This document shows, one piece after another, positions 40,967-52,838 of a stretch of DNA of 64,000 nucleotides. The translations under genes were made by a program, and so were the position numbers. The stretch's first letter is position 1. Every line of letters starts with the position of its first letter. The notes under the pieces are model-generated. The model searched no databases, was not told the DNA's origin, and was given only the letters and a program-made list of their open reading frames with translations. Source of the stretch: Tsukamurella paurometabola DSM 20162 (lineage in GTDB: Bacteria; Actinomycetota; Actinomycetes; Mycobacteriales; Mycobacteriaceae); the NCBI RefSeq assembly GCF_000092225.1, contig NC_014158.1:3596001-3660000 (forward strand). The letters are read 5' to 3'.

Positions 40967-42233
40967 GGGAAGGATTGTGCCCCTCGGGCCCGACAAGTTC
41001 GAACAGTTCGCCCAACCGCTCCCGGGCGTTCACCCCTACGCCTGTCCACCCGGGCAGCCTGGCGGAATGCACATCGTCCAGTTGGCGAACTTCTACGGCC
41101 CCCGGTCGGGCGGGCTGCGCACGGCCGTCGACCGGTTGGGCGCCGGATACGTGGCCCGCGGCCACCGCGCGACCCTGGTCGTGGCGGGCGCGGCGCACTG
41201 CGACGAGCTCCTCGAATCCGGTGTCCGGCGGATCACCGTGCCGGGGGCGAAGTTCTTCCGGGTCGAGGGCTACCGAGCGGCCAACCCGGTGCGGATCCGC
41301 CGCCTACTCCCCCGCCTCGGCGCCGACAGTCTCGAAGTCTCCGATCGGCTCACCCTGCGCGGTATGGGGCCGTGGGCTCGCGCTCGCGGTATCGGCGCGG
41401 TGATGATCAGCCACGAGCGGCTCGATCGGATGATCGCCCTGGGCGCGCCGCGGTTGGCCGGCTGGGCCTCGGATATCGCCAACCTCGGCACCGCCCGCAG
41501 CTACGACACCGTCGTCTGCACCACCGCCTTCGCCGGCGAGGAGTTCGCGCGCATCCATGCACCCAATGTGGCAACGGTGCCGCTCGGCGTGGACCTCGAC
41601 GTGTTCCGGCCCGAACGAGCCACCCCCACCACGCGTACACGCTGGGCCACCGGGGCCGGGAGCGCAGCGAGCGGGCCGCATCGCGACCAGCCCGCCGAGA
41701 TCCTGCTCGTGCAATCCTGTCGGCTCTCGATGGAGAAACATCCCGCGCGCGGGATCGAGGTGCTGCGGGCGCTGATCGCCGACGGGGCATCGGCACGGTT
41801 GGTGATCGCGGGCGGCGGTGCCATGCTCGACGAGCTCCGGCGCCAGGCCGCGGGCCTCCCGGTCACGTTCACCGGGCACCTGGCCGACCGCGGCGACCTC
41901 GCCGATCTGCTGGCCGCCGCCGATGTGGCGATCTGCCCCGGTCCGCACGAGACGTTCGGGCTCTCCGCGATGGAGGCACTCGCCTCCGGCACTCCGATCG
42001 TGGTCTCCCGCAACTCGGCGCTGGCCGAGATCGCACGCGCGGATTGCGGTCTCCCATCGGCGGATACGGGCGCCGCTTTCACGACCGCGGTGCGCGCGGT
42101 CCTCGCACGCGGCGGCTACGGCGCGGCCGCCCGCGCCCGCGCGGAGGAGTACACCTGGGACCGCGCGGTGCACACCATGCTGGACGTGCACCGGGCCACC
42201 GCCCAGCGCCGCGCCTTCCTCCGCGCCGACCGC

Positions 42234-43301
<1,068 letters not shown>

Positions 43302-43334
43302 GGTGTTCCCTACTCCTTGTTCGCGACCGCCGGA

Positions 43335-44645
43335 CTACTTCGGCAGCTTCGGCGTGATCTGCGAGTCGATCTTGCCCTGGATCGTGCTCTGCAGCGCGCC
43401 GAGCACCGCCGCCGGGTCACCTCCGGTCGCGATCTGCTGCAACGCCTGCCCGATGTCGCGACCACCGCCCGGCACGAACACCCGGGCGTTGTCCTGGCTG
43501 CGGGTGAACGGGAGCTGCTTGACCGCGGTCCCGAAATTCGGGTTCTTCGCGATGAACTCCTTCATCGACGGATCGTCGACCGCGGACTTGCGCACCGGCA
43601 TGTAGCCGGTGCCCTGCGAGAAGGTGGACGAGTTCTTGGCATTGGTGAGGAACTCGATGAACTTCATCGCGGCGGCCTTGCGGTCGTCGGAGATGCCCGC
43701 GGCGATCGCCACGCCGGCGCCGCCCGTCGGGCAGGACTTGCCCTGCGGGCCGGGCAGGAAGGCGGTGCCCACCTCGAACTTCGCGGTGGTGGTGATCGTC
43801 TTCAGGGAGCCCGTCGACTGCAGGGTGACGCCGGCGAGGCCGGCACCGAAGTCGTTCTCCGGCTTGCTGGTCAGCCGGCCCCACTTGCCGATCACGTCCT
43901 TGAGCTGCTGCGCGGCAGCAACGGATTCGGGCGTGGTGAACTTCAGGTCCCAGCCGTCCGAGTAGGCACCGCCCTTGGACCAGTTCCAGCCCTCGAAGAC
44001 CCAGTCGATGTAGTTCGCCGAGTCGGCCAGCACGATGGCCTTCTTATCGCCGCCGATGGCCTCCTGGATGCGCGGCGCCCAGGCCACGAACTCGTCCCAG
44101 TCCTTCGGGCCGCGGTCCTCGAGGCCGGCCTTCTTCCACACGTCCTTGTTGTAGTAGAACAGCGGCGTCGAGCGGGCGAACGGGATGGTGTAGTACTTGC
44201 CGTCGAACTTGCCGTCGGCCAGCAGGGAGTCAACGTAGTCGGCAGGGTTGAGGCCGGCACCGGCGAACAGGCCGTCGAGCGGCTCGATCTGCTTGTTCAG
44301 CGCGAAGTTGAACCAGGTGACGTCGGAGACCACGATGATGTCGGGCTTCGTGCCGCCGGTCAGCGAGGTCTGGAACTTCTGCGCCACCTCCTCGTAGTCC
44401 TTGCCGCCGTCGAGCAGCTCGACGGTGATGCCGGAGTTGGCCTTCTGGAACTCGTCAATGATGCTCTGCTCGATCGCCTTCGAGCTGCCCGGATGGTTGG
44501 TGAGGAACTGCAGCTTGATACCGCCGCCGCTGCCACCCGAGTTGCCGCCACCGCCCGACCCGCCGGAACCCGCACAGGCGGCGGCGAAGGCCGCCGTGGC
44601 GGCGAGGCTGGTCGCGAGGAATCCGCGTCTGCTGAGGTCGGCCAT
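43335..44645 (-). CDS. ugpB: Substrate-binding lipoprotein UgpB
   Basis: A 436-residue extracytoplasmic solute-binding protein, the same length as M. tuberculosis UgpB. It has a twin-arginine-like signal (SRRGFLATSLAA) and lipobox with Cys24 (AAAC), then a Gly/Ser linker. Conserved blocks include GKDYEEVAQKFQTSLTGG, PFARSTPLFYYNKDVWKKAG, CPTGGAGVAIAAG and TGYMPVRKSAVDD. The M. tuberculosis protein binds glycerophosphocholine, probably recycled from membrane phospholipids. It lies between the permease genes and ugpC. Confidence 0.9.
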   Translation of the reverse strand: MADLSRRGFLATSLAATAAFAAACAGSGGSGGGGNSGGSGGGIKLQFLTNHPGSSKAIEQSIIDEFQKANSGITVELLDGGKDYEEVAQKFQTSLTGGTKPDIIVVSDVTWFNFALNKQIEPLDGLFAGAGLNPADYVDSLLADGKFDGKYYTIPFARSTPLFYYNKDVWKKAGLEDRGPKDWDEFVAWAPRIQEAIGGDKKAIVLADSANYIDWVFEGWNWSKGGAYSDGWDLKFTTPESVAAAQQLKDVIGKWGRLTSKPENDFGAGLAGVTLQSTGSLKTITTTAKFEVGTAFLPGPQGKSCPTGGAGVAIAAGISDDRKAAAMKFIEFLTNAKNSSTFSQGTGYMPVRKSAVDDPSMKEFIAKNPNFGTAVKQLPFTRSQDNARVFVPGGGRDIGQALQQIATGGDPAAVLGALQSTIQGKIDSQITPKLPK

Positions 44646-44698
44646 GAGTGCTCCCTTGGTGATTCGGTGGATGGTTTCGATCGTCGGTGGTGCGCCGG

Positions 44699-45532
44699 TC
44701 AGCCCTTGACGGCGCCGGAGGTGAGTCCCTTGATCATCTGCCGCTGCAGGACCAGGAAGACGATGAGCATGGGCAGAGCGGTGAGCAGCGTGGCCGCCAT
44801 CACCGGGCCCCAGTTCACGCCCTGTTCGGTGTTCTGCAGCAGGGTCAGACCCACGGGCAGCGGTGCCACGGCGGCGTTATCGGACATGAGGAAGGGCCAC
44901 AGGTATTCGTTCCACTCGTTCACCAGGGTGATCACCGCGAAGGCCACCATGGTGGGAATCGAGATGGGCAGGATCACCCGGAACATCAGGCGCAGGTGCC
45001 CGGCACCGTCCATCCGCGCGGCCTCCACGATCTCCCGCGGTAGTGAAAGGAAGTGGTTGCGCAGCAAGAAGGTTCCGAAGGCCACGCCGGCGAGCGGCAG
45101 GATGATACCGACGAACGTGTTGCGGTAGTCGGCCATCAGAGCGTAGTTCGAGATCACCGTGATCTGGTTGGGCACCATGAGCGCGGCGATGATCACCACG
45201 AACAGCACCTTCTTGAATGGGAAGCGCAGGAACACCAGGGCATAGGCACTGGTGACGCCGAGCACGAACTTGATACCGCCGGTCACCGCGGTGATGATCA
45301 CCGAGTTCCGCAGGTAGTCCCAGTACGGGATCTCCTGCGTGACATAGCTGTAGTTGTCCGGGTACCAGGTGGGCGGCCACCACGTGGCCGGCGAGACGAA
45401 GATGTCGGGCCGGTCCTTGAACGAGGTGATCACGATGAAGTACACCGGCACCGCGACCAGCGCCAGGGTGGCCAGCATGCCGAGATAGCCGAGTGCTTTC
45501 CTGCCCGCGCTGCTGGTGGGAGATGCGCTCAC
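44699..45532 (-). CDS. ugpE: ABC importer permease UgpE
   Basis: A 277-residue permease with six helices. It starts at GTG 45532, overlapping the ugpA stop (GTGA). The cytoplasmic EAA loop, which docks on UgpC, reads EIVEAARMDGAGHLRLMFRV (EAA---G). The N-terminal extracytoplasmic loop PATWWPPTWYPDNYSYV is typical of the UgpE/MalG subgroup. It pairs with UgpA to form the transmembrane channel. Confidence 0.88.
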   Translation of the reverse strand: MSASPTSSAGRKALGYLGMLATLALVAVPVYFIVITSFKDRPDIFVSPATWWPPTWYPDNYSYVTQEIPYWDYLRNSVIITAVTGGIKFVLGVTSAYALVFLRFPFKKVLFVVIIAALMVPNQITVISNYALMADYRNTFVGIILPLAGVAFGTFLLRNHFLSLPREIVEAARMDGAGHLRLMFRVILPISIPTMVAFAVITLVNEWNEYLWPFLMSDNAAVAPLPVGLTLLQNTEQGVNWGPVMAATLLTALPMLIVFLVLQRQMIKGLTSGAVKG

Positions 45533-46464
45533 TTGTCGTTCCCCCGGTCCATCATTCGCACCTGCACCACGGTCACGATCAGCAGCACCAGGAACATGAT
45601 GGTGGCGATCGTGGCGCCGTAGCCGGCGCGCTGGTTGCGGAAGGTCTGCCAGTAGATGTCGAACACCATGGTCGTGGTGCCGCCCTGGGGGCCGCCGTCC
45701 GGGAACATGATGTTGACGATGTCGAAGACCTGAAGACTGTTGAGCAGCACGGTGATCGACAAGAAGTAGGTGGCCGGGCGCAATTGCGGGAAGGTGACCC
45801 GCCAGAACTTGCGCCAGGTGGGCGTCCCGTCGATCGCCGCGGCCTCGTCGAGGTCCTTGTTGAGGCCCTGCAGCGCGGCCAGGTAGATGACGAAGGTGTA
45901 GCCCAGGTTCTTCCAGATGTAGGTGAAGGTCACCAGGAACAGCGCCCACCCAGGCTCCTGATAGAAATCCGGGCTGGTGATGCCGAACCAGCTCAGAATC
46001 GATGCCGCGGCACCGAACTGCGGGTTGAACACGAAGTAGAAGGCGGCACCGATCGCCGCACCCGAGATCACGAACGGTGCGAACACCGCTGAGCGAACAA
46101 GATTGCGGCCTTTGAGGTTCTGATCCAGCAGCATCGCCAGCGCCAGCCCCAGCACCATCGAGATCACCAACGCGCTCACGGTGAAGATCAGCGTGACCGA
46201 GACCACCTGCCAGCTCTCGGCCTTGGTGAAGAACTCGCGGTAGTTATCGAGCCCGATCCATGTCGCCGGATCAGGACTTGCCAGCGACCAGTCCTTGAAA
46301 CTCAGAAATACGTTGTCGATCAGCGGCCGGTAGGTGAACACCGCGAGCAACGCGAGGTTCGGCACCACGAACAGCAGGAACAACACATTGTCCCGCAGCC
46401 TGAGATTCGCGCGCACGCCCTTCTCCGCTGTGGGCTCCACGATCTCGGTCGATGCGGCCGTCAC
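45529..46464 (-). CDS. ugpA: ABC importer permease UgpA
   Basis: A permease of 311 residues from the GTG at 46464; an ATG at 46551 would add 29 residues rich in Cys and Ser without homology. Six helices follow a basic N-terminus. The EAA loop reads DLDEAAAIDGTPTWRKFWRV. YRPLIDNVFLSFKDW is typical of UgpA/MalF-type permeases. It is the first gene of ugpAEBC. The promoter must lie within about 180 bp shared with the divergent ABC-two-component operon. Confidence 0.85.
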   Translation of the reverse strand: MTAASTEIVEPTAEKGVRANLRLRDNVLFLLFVVPNLALLAVFTYRPLIDNVFLSFKDWSLASPDPATWIGLDNYREFFTKAESWQVVSVTLIFTVSALVISMVLGLALAMLLDQNLKGRNLVRSAVFAPFVISGAAIGAAFYFVFNPQFGAAASILSWFGITSPDFYQEPGWALFLVTFTYIWKNLGYTFVIYLAALQGLNKDLDEAAAIDGTPTWRKFWRVTFPQLRPATYFLSITVLLNSLQVFDIVNIMFPDGGPQGGTTTMVFDIYWQTFRNQRAGYGATIATIMFLVLLIVTVVQVRMMDRGNDK

Positions 46465-46552
46465 AGCGTGTAGGTTCCGACACTCGTGCGTCGAGAACGC
46501 GAACGAACAGCAACGATTCGATGACGATGCGATGTCTGCGTGGGGCCGCACC

Positions 46553-46603
46553 CCATGACGGATGTCATGGCCGACCCATGACGACCGCGGCGGAACTCAT
46601 GAC
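46553..46603. promoter_or_regulatory. Array of CCATGAC half-sites upstream of an ABC/two-component operon
   Basis: A perfect 7-4-7 inverted repeat CCATGAC-GGAT-GTCATGG (46553-46570) is followed by direct half-sites CCATGAC at 46576-46582 and TCATGAC at 46597-46603. The half-sites begin 11, 12 and 21 bp apart, so they lie on nearly the same helix face. The arrangement fits a NarL/LuxR-type response regulator such as the one encoded 3.3 kb downstream in this operon. Assignment is inferred. Confidence 0.55.
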
Positions 46604-46648
46604 AGCGCGCACTACTGGCGGCACCGAAGACCGGCCAGGCTCGAAGAC

Positions 46649-46938
46649 ATGAACGCCACAGATCGTCACTACGGACACCTCTCCCACTCATCGACACCCG
46701 AGCGGCACCACCGCTCGACGGCAACCGGCCCTCACGACCTGCTCATGGACACCGTCCGGTTCGGCCCGGCGGCCACCCGCAGCCGCGAGATCGTCGTGAT
46801 CGTAATCACACTCGTGGTGCTGGCGGTCGGGTTCGCGGCATTCCAGCCGCCGCTCGCACTCGCCGCCGTCGTCGCCGCGGTGATCGCCGCCCACATGGCC
46901 GTGCGCTGGGTGCTCGGCAGCCGCACGTGGGGTCACGC

Positions 46939-46942
<4 letters not shown>
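46649..46942 (+). CDS. Small membrane protein leading an ABC-two-component operon
   Basis: A protein of about 97 residues from ATG 46649 (ATG 46745 would give a 65-residue version). A His-rich polar N-terminus (RHYGHLSHSSTPERHHRS) precedes two hydrophobic helices (EIVVIVITLVVLAVGFAAF and LALAAVVAAVIAAHMAV). The stop overlaps the ABC ATPase GTG (GTGA), so it is translationally coupled. It may be a sensor or accessory subunit of the exporter or kinase; the family is not recognised. Confidence 0.65.
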
Positions 46943-47894
<952 letters not shown>

Positions 47895-47898
<4 letters not shown>

Positions 47899-48728
47899 CT
47901 GCCACGTCCACCACCACCTCGACGACCCGGCCGGGGGTGGGCTACGGCCGCCACCCCCTGCGCGCCCTCGCGCACGCGGAGTACCTGCAGTTCCGACGGA
48001 ACAAGACGCTGCTGTTCATGGGCACCGTGTTCCCCATCGGCCTGCCGCTACTGCTGTTCTTCATCGGCGGCGGAGACGGCCCACGCACCGCGCTCGGCGT
48101 GGCCAACACCCTGGAGATGTTCGCTCTCACCGCCATGCTGATGGTGCAGTACTACTCGGTGCTGTCGATGGTGACCACCCGCCGATCCGAGGGCGTCCTC
48201 AAGCGCCTGCGCACCGGCGAAGCCAGCGACCTGCAGATCCTGGCAGCGCCCGCCGTCCCGGGTGCCGCTCTCACGCTGCTCGGCACCGTCATCGTGGCCG
48301 GGGCCCTGTTCGCGGCCGGCGGACCGCTGCCGGTGAACCCGCTGCTCCTGCTGATCGCGCTGATCGGCGGCCTGGTGATCTTCACGCTGCTGGCGCTGGC
48401 CACCAGTGCCGTCACCAAGAACGCCGAGGCGGCGCAGATCACCTCGATCCCCGTCATGGTGCTCTCGATGGTCGGCCTGGCCGGTATCCGCCCGATCCTC
48501 CCGGACCAGCTGGCTCGGATCGCGGACTGGACTCCCTTCGCCGCCGTCGCCGACCTGATCCGGCTCGGCGAAGCCGGCCTCGCGCCCGGGGCGCCCACCG
48601 ACGCCGCCGCCCTCGACTTCGCGGCGACCTTCGCCGAAACCGGGCGTCCGCTTGCCACACTGGTCATATGGACGGTGATCTCGGTGGCTCTGGTTCACCA
48701 GTTGTTCCGCTGGGACGATCGCGGTTGA
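47895..48728 (+). CDS. ABC-2 type exporter permease
   Basis: A 277-residue membrane protein from ATG 47895, in ATGA overlap with the ATPase gene. About six helices; the first begins near TLLFMGTVFPIGLPLLLFFI. The conserved ABC-2 loop reads TTRRSEGVLKRLRTGEASDL. It forms the channel for the adjoining ATPase. Its end overlaps or abuts the histidine kinase start (TTGA at 48725, or an earlier ATG at 48668), linking export and sensing. Confidence 0.87.
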
Positions 48729-49879
48729 TCCCGTCCCCGCTGCGTCGGGTCTCGGCATGGTGGAACGCCATGCCGGGGCCCGACAAGTTCCGTCTCTACA
48801 CCCGGGCAGTGCTCCAGAGCGCTCTGGTCAGCGTCCTGATCATGCTGGCGGTCACCGGGATTCGCGCCTGGTCACTCGCGGGCATCCTCATCGTCGGGAT
48901 CGCCGCCCTCGCCGCGGTCGAGGCCCAGCCCGAACTGTCCATGCGCGCCGACGACAAGCAACGGCGCATCGCCTGGCGATTCGCCGTGCTCGCGCAGGCC
49001 GCGGTGTTCACGGTCTCCGTGGCGGTCGCGGCCCTTGCGGCGCCGAGCCCGGTCGCGAACGACGCCGCGGTCACCGCCTTTCTGACCTACCTGATCGCCG
49101 CCGGATCGGTGCTGCCCTTCGTACGGCACCCGTGGCCGCTGCTCGTGGCAGGTGCGGTGATCATCGCCGTGCTCATGCGCGACGCCGACACCCTGCTCCG
49201 CCTCGCCGTCGCCCTACCGCTGGCCGTGGCGCTGATGTGGACCACCAGGGCCACGGTGTGGAGCCTGAACATCCTCTCCGAGGTGGAGGAGAGCCGGGAT
49301 ATGGCGGCCGAACTGCACGTCGCCGAGGAGCGCCTGCGCTTCGCCCGCGATCTCCACGACGTGGTCGGGCGCGGCTTCTCCGCCGTCGCCGTCAAGAGCG
49401 AGCTCGCCGCCACCCTGGCCCGCGCCGGCGCCACCGACCGCGCCGCCGCGGAGATGGACGAGGTGAAGTCGCTCGCGGTGACCTCGATGGAGGAGATGCG
49501 ATCGCTGGTGCGCGGCTACCGCGATGTGGATCTGGCCGGCGAGGTCGCCGGCGCCCGCTCCCTCCTCTCCGCCGCCGGCTGCCGGCTCACCGTCGAGGGC
49601 TCACCGGACGATGTACCCACCCGTTTCCACGAGACCGCCGCCTGGGCGGTCCGCGAGGGCACCACGAACATCGTCAAACATTCGACCGCCGGATCCGCGA
49701 CGCTCGCGCTCCGGGCGAACGGCCTGGAACTGCGCAACGACGGTGCGCCCGAGGCCCCCGGGGGCGCACCGTCGGGCCTGGCGGGACTCGCCGAGCGCGT
49801 GCACACCGTGGGCGCACGGCTCGACACCACCGCCGGCGACGGCGCCTTCGTACTCACCGTGACCTGGGAGGAACGATGA
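48725..49879 (+). CDS. Sensor histidine kinase (DesK/LiaS-like)
   Basis: A 384-residue kinase if it starts at TTG 48725, which overlaps the permease stop (TTGA). ATG 48668 (403 residues) and ATG 48770 are alternatives. Five to six helices in the first 170 residues leave no large external domain. HisKA_3 motif RFARDLHDVVGRGFSAVAVK with the phospho-His; HATPase_c with REGTTNIVKHSTAG (N box) and SGLAGLAERVHTVG (G box). It is coupled to its response regulator by ATGA overlap. Likely senses envelope or membrane state. Confidence 0.87.
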   Translation: MIPSPLRRVSAWWNAMPGPDKFRLYTRAVLQSALVSVLIMLAVTGIRAWSLAGILIVGIAALAAVEAQPELSMRADDKQRRIAWRFAVLAQAAVFTVSVAVAALAAPSPVANDAAVTAFLTYLIAAGSVLPFVRHPWPLLVAGAVIIAVLMRDADTLLRLAVALPLAVALMWTTRATVWSLNILSEVEESRDMAAELHVAEERLRFARDLHDVVGRGFSAVAVKSELAATLARAGATDRAAAEMDEVKSLAVTSMEEMRSLVRGYRDVDLAGEVAGARSLLSAAGCRLTVEGSPDDVPTRFHETAAWAVREGTTNIVKHSTAGSATLALRANGLELRNDGAPEAPGGAPSGLAGLAERVHTVGARLDTTAGDGAFVLTVTWEER

Positions 49880-50496
49880 TCGACGTACTGCTCGCCGACG
49901 ACGAGCACCTGATCCGCACGGCGATGGCGGCCCTCCTCGACCTGGAGGACGACCTGCACGTGGCCGCCGAAGCGGGGTCGGGCACCGAGCTGCTGGCCCG
50001 GTGGCGGCGCCGGATCGACGAGGGACTACCGCCCGCGGTCGCCGTCCTCGACCTGCAGATGCCGGGCATGGACGGGATCGACACCGCCGCCGAACTGCTC
50101 CGCCTGACCCCCGGGGCGGGCACCCTGATCGTGACCAGCCACGGGCGCCCCGGCTATCTCAAACGCGCCCTGTCCATCGGAGTCCGAGGCTTCCTGCCGA
50201 AAACAGCCCCGGCCGCCACGCTGGCACAGGTGATCCGCACCGTCCACGACGGCGGCCGGTACGTCGACCCGGAGCTGGCGGCCGAGGCGATCAGTGCCGG
50301 TGACTCCCCGCTCACGCCGCGCGAGGCCGATGTCCTGGAGTTCGCGGCCGACGGCGCCTCGGTCGACGAGATCGCCCGCCGCGCCCACCTGACCCCCGGA
50401 ACCACGCGCAACTATCTGTCGTCGGCGGTCGCCAAACTCGGCGTCGCCAACCGCTACGAGGCCACCCTCCGGGCCCGGGAGCGCGGCTGGATCTGA
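49876..50496 (+). CDS. NarL/DesR-family response regulator
   Basis: A 206-residue regulator. Receiver: VLLADDEHLIRTAMAALLDL, the phospho-Asp in AVAVLDLQMPGMDG and Lys in GFLPKTAPAAT. HTH: PLTPREADVLEFAADGASVD, then TPGTTRNYLSSAVAKLGVAN. The desaturase pair follows 194 bp downstream. DesKR systems control desaturases in Bacillus, so control of desA here is a reasonable but untested idea. Confidence 0.88.
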   Translation: MIDVLLADDEHLIRTAMAALLDLEDDLHVAAEAGSGTELLARWRRRIDEGLPPAVAVLDLQMPGMDGIDTAAELLRLTPGAGTLIVTSHGRPGYLKRALSIGVRGFLPKTAPAATLAQVIRTVHDGGRYVDPELAAEAISAGDSPLTPREADVLEFAADGASVDEIARRAHLTPGTTRNYLSSAVAKLGVANRYEATLRARERGWI

Positions 50497-50690
50497 CGCC
50501 GGTGAAGAATGTGCGACCGGTCACCCGATCCGCAATGTGCTTCGGCAAACCGCGCCGTGGAGTTACCTTGGACACATTCACGGCGTATTTCGGCAGGAAG
50601 CGGGCCATGCGCTGTAACACCGAGACCACGGTGTGCGAATCCCAACCGGACGTGTCTCGAATCGGCCCGTGCGCCGAGCGACGGAGGAAT

Positions 50691-51680
50691 ATGCAACGCG
50701 AACTCACTCACCTGGAGTTGCTCAACGAGCTCTCCGGTGTGGCGGAGGCGAACGTCAACCGCCACCTGTCGATGACCAAGGACTGGAACCCGCACGACTA
50801 CGTGCCGTGGGACGAGGGCAGCAACTACGCGGCACTCGGCGGCCAGGACTGGGATCCGTCGCAGTCGCAGCTCTCCGACGTGGCCCGCGCCGCGATGATC
50901 ACCAACCTGCTCACCGAGGACAACCTCCCCAGCTACCACCGCGAGATCTCCGAGAACTTCTCCATGGACCACGCCTGGGGCCACTGGGTGGGCCGCTGGA
51001 CCGCCGAGGAGAACCGGCACGGCATCGCCATGCGCGACTACCTCCTGGTGACCCGCGCGGTCGACCCGGTCAAGCTCGAAGAGTTCCGCATGACGCACAT
51101 GGGCAACGGCGTCTCCTCGCAGGGGCACTCGGGCGCCGGCCCGGAGGCCCGCAGCATCCTGCACCTGGTCTCCTACGTGACCTTCCAGGAGCTCGCCACC
51201 CGCGTGAGCCACCGCAACACCGGCAAGGCCTGCAACGATCCCATCGCCGACAAGCTGCTCCAGCGCATCGCGGCCGACGAGAACCTGCACATGATCTTCT
51301 ACCGCAACATCTGCGGCGCGGCGATCGATCTGGTTCCCGATCAGGCCCTGCGTGCGGTGACCGACATCTTGACCCACTTCGAGATGCCCGGTGCGGGTAT
51401 GCCCGACTTCCGCCGCAACGGCGTGCTCATGGCCAAACACGGCATCTACGACCTGCGCCAGCACAAGGACGAGGTCGTCATGCCCGTCCTGCGCAAGTGG
51501 AAGATCTTCGAGCGCGACGACTTCGGCCCCGAGGGCCAGAAAGCGCGGGAGGAACTGGCCGCGTACCTGGAGGATCTCGACAAGCAGGCGAGCCGGTTCG
51601 AGGAGATGCGCGACCGGTCGCTCGCCCGCGAGGCCGCCAAGCGCGACCGGCAGGTGAAACAGGCCGCAGCCAGCGCATAA
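50691..51680 (+). CDS. desA: Acyl-ACP desaturase, copy 1
   Basis: A 329-residue soluble diiron desaturase from ATG 50691, preceded by ACGGAGGA. Iron ligands lie in WTAEENRHGIAMRDYL (EENRH) and AADENLHMIFYRNI (DENLH), the two ExxH motifs, with single Glu ligands near SGVAEANVN and FQELATRVSHRN. It introduces a double bond into acyl-ACP, in mycobacteria feeding mycolic-acid synthesis. A second desA follows after 79 bp, and dus and phoU come next, as around Rv0824c (desA1). Confidence 0.93.
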   Translation: MQRELTHLELLNELSGVAEANVNRHLSMTKDWNPHDYVPWDEGSNYAALGGQDWDPSQSQLSDVARAAMITNLLTEDNLPSYHREISENFSMDHAWGHWVGRWTAEENRHGIAMRDYLLVTRAVDPVKLEEFRMTHMGNGVSSQGHSGAGPEARSILHLVSYVTFQELATRVSHRNTGKACNDPIADKLLQRIAADENLHMIFYRNICGAAIDLVPDQALRAVTDILTHFEMPGAGMPDFRRNGVLMAKHGIYDLRQHKDEVVMPVLRKWKIFERDDFGPEGQKAREELAAYLEDLDKQASRFEEMRDRSLAREAAKRDRQVKQAAASA

Positions 51681-51759
51681 CCTCCGGCTACGTTGAGTCC
51701 ACAGTGTGATTTGCGTAGTCTTGTCGGATAGTTCGAAACAGAAATACGTCGGAAGAGGA

Positions 51760-52764
51760 ATGATGTCGACCCGTCCACTCACTCAGCTCGAGCTCCTGCA
51801 GGAGCTGTCGGGCGTCGCCGAGGACAACGTCAACCGCCATCTCTCGATGACCAAGGACTGGAACCCCCACGACTACATCCCGTGGGCGGACGGCAGCAAC
51901 TACGCCGCGCTCGGCGGTCATGATTACGACCCCGAGGAGAGCAAGCTCGACGAGGTCGCCAAGGCCGCGATGATCACCAACCTCCTGACCGAGGACAACC
52001 TTCCGACGTATCACCGCGAGATCGCGGCGAACTTCTCCATGGATGACGCCTGGGGTCACTGGGTGGGCCGCTGGACCGCCGAGGAGAACCGTCACGGCAT
52101 CGCCATGCGCGACTACCTCGTGGTGACCCGCGGCGTGGATCCGGTCAAGCTCGAAGAGGCCCGGATGATCCACATGACCAACGGCTGGGACCCGCAGGGC
52201 AAGGTGGCACAGCACACCGAGCAGAAGATGACGATGCTGCACTCGGTGGCGTACGTGACCTTCCAGGAGCTGGCCACCCGCGTGAGCCACCGCAACACCG
52301 GCAAGGTGTGCGCCGATCCCGTCGCCGATAAGATGCTCCAGCGCATCGCGGCCGACGAGAACCTGCACATGATCTTCTACCGCAACATCTCGGCCGCCGG
52401 TCTGGACCTGGTCCCCGACCAGGCGATTCGCGCGATCACCGACACCATCAAGCACTTCGAGATGCCCGGTGCCGGTATGCCCGACTTCCGCCGCAACGGC
52501 GTGCTCATGGCCAAGCACGGCATCTACGACCTGCGCCAGCACAAGGACGAGGTCGTCATGCCCGTCCTGCGCAAGTGGAAGGTGTTCGAGCGCGAGGACT
52601 TCGGCCCCGAGGGCGAGCGCACCCGCGAGGAGCTCGCGGCCTTCCTCGATGAGCTCGAGGGTGCGGCCGTGAAGTTCGAGGAGATGCGCGACCGGTCGCT
52701 GGCTCGCGAGGCCGCGAAGAAGGAGAAGGCCGCCGCCAAGGAGAAGGCCGGCGCCAGCGCCTGA
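51760..52764 (+). CDS. desA: Acyl-ACP desaturase, copy 2 (tandem paralogue)
   Basis: A 334-residue paralogue of the preceding gene with all diiron motifs kept: WTAEENRHGIAMRDYL and AADENLHMIFYRNI. It differs mainly around residues 125-150 (GWDPQGKVAQHTEQKMTML versus GVSSQGHSGAGPEARSILHL), near the substrate channel region, and in a Lys-rich C-terminal tail (KKEKAAAKEKAGA). A second start codon three bases on is possible. The 3' third is nearly identical at DNA level to copy 1. Two desaturases with different chain-length or position preference are plausible. Confidence 0.93.
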   Translation: MMSTRPLTQLELLQELSGVAEDNVNRHLSMTKDWNPHDYIPWADGSNYAALGGHDYDPEESKLDEVAKAAMITNLLTEDNLPTYHREIAANFSMDDAWGHWVGRWTAEENRHGIAMRDYLVVTRGVDPVKLEEARMIHMTNGWDPQGKVAQHTEQKMTMLHSVAYVTFQELATRVSHRNTGKVCADPVADKMLQRIAADENLHMIFYRNISAAGLDLVPDQAIRAITDTIKHFEMPGAGMPDFRRNGVLMAKHGIYDLRQHKDEVVMPVLRKWKVFEREDFGPEGERTREELAAFLDELEGAAVKFEEMRDRSLAREAAKKEKAAAKEKAGASA

Positions 52765-52784
52765 CCTTCCGCGATCACCGCACT

Positions 52785-52815
52785 CACCTCCTGACGTCTC
52801 CGGCGTCGGGAGGTG
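52785..52815 (+). terminator. Hairpin between desA copy 2 and dus
   Basis: A 12-bp stem with one mismatch (CACCTCCTGACG with CGTCGGGAGGTG) and a 7-base loop. No U tract follows, so it is either an intrinsic terminator of the actinobacterial I-shaped kind or a processing/stability element. Confidence 0.5.
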
Positions 52816-52838
52816 AACGCGTTAAGGGAGCACCACCG

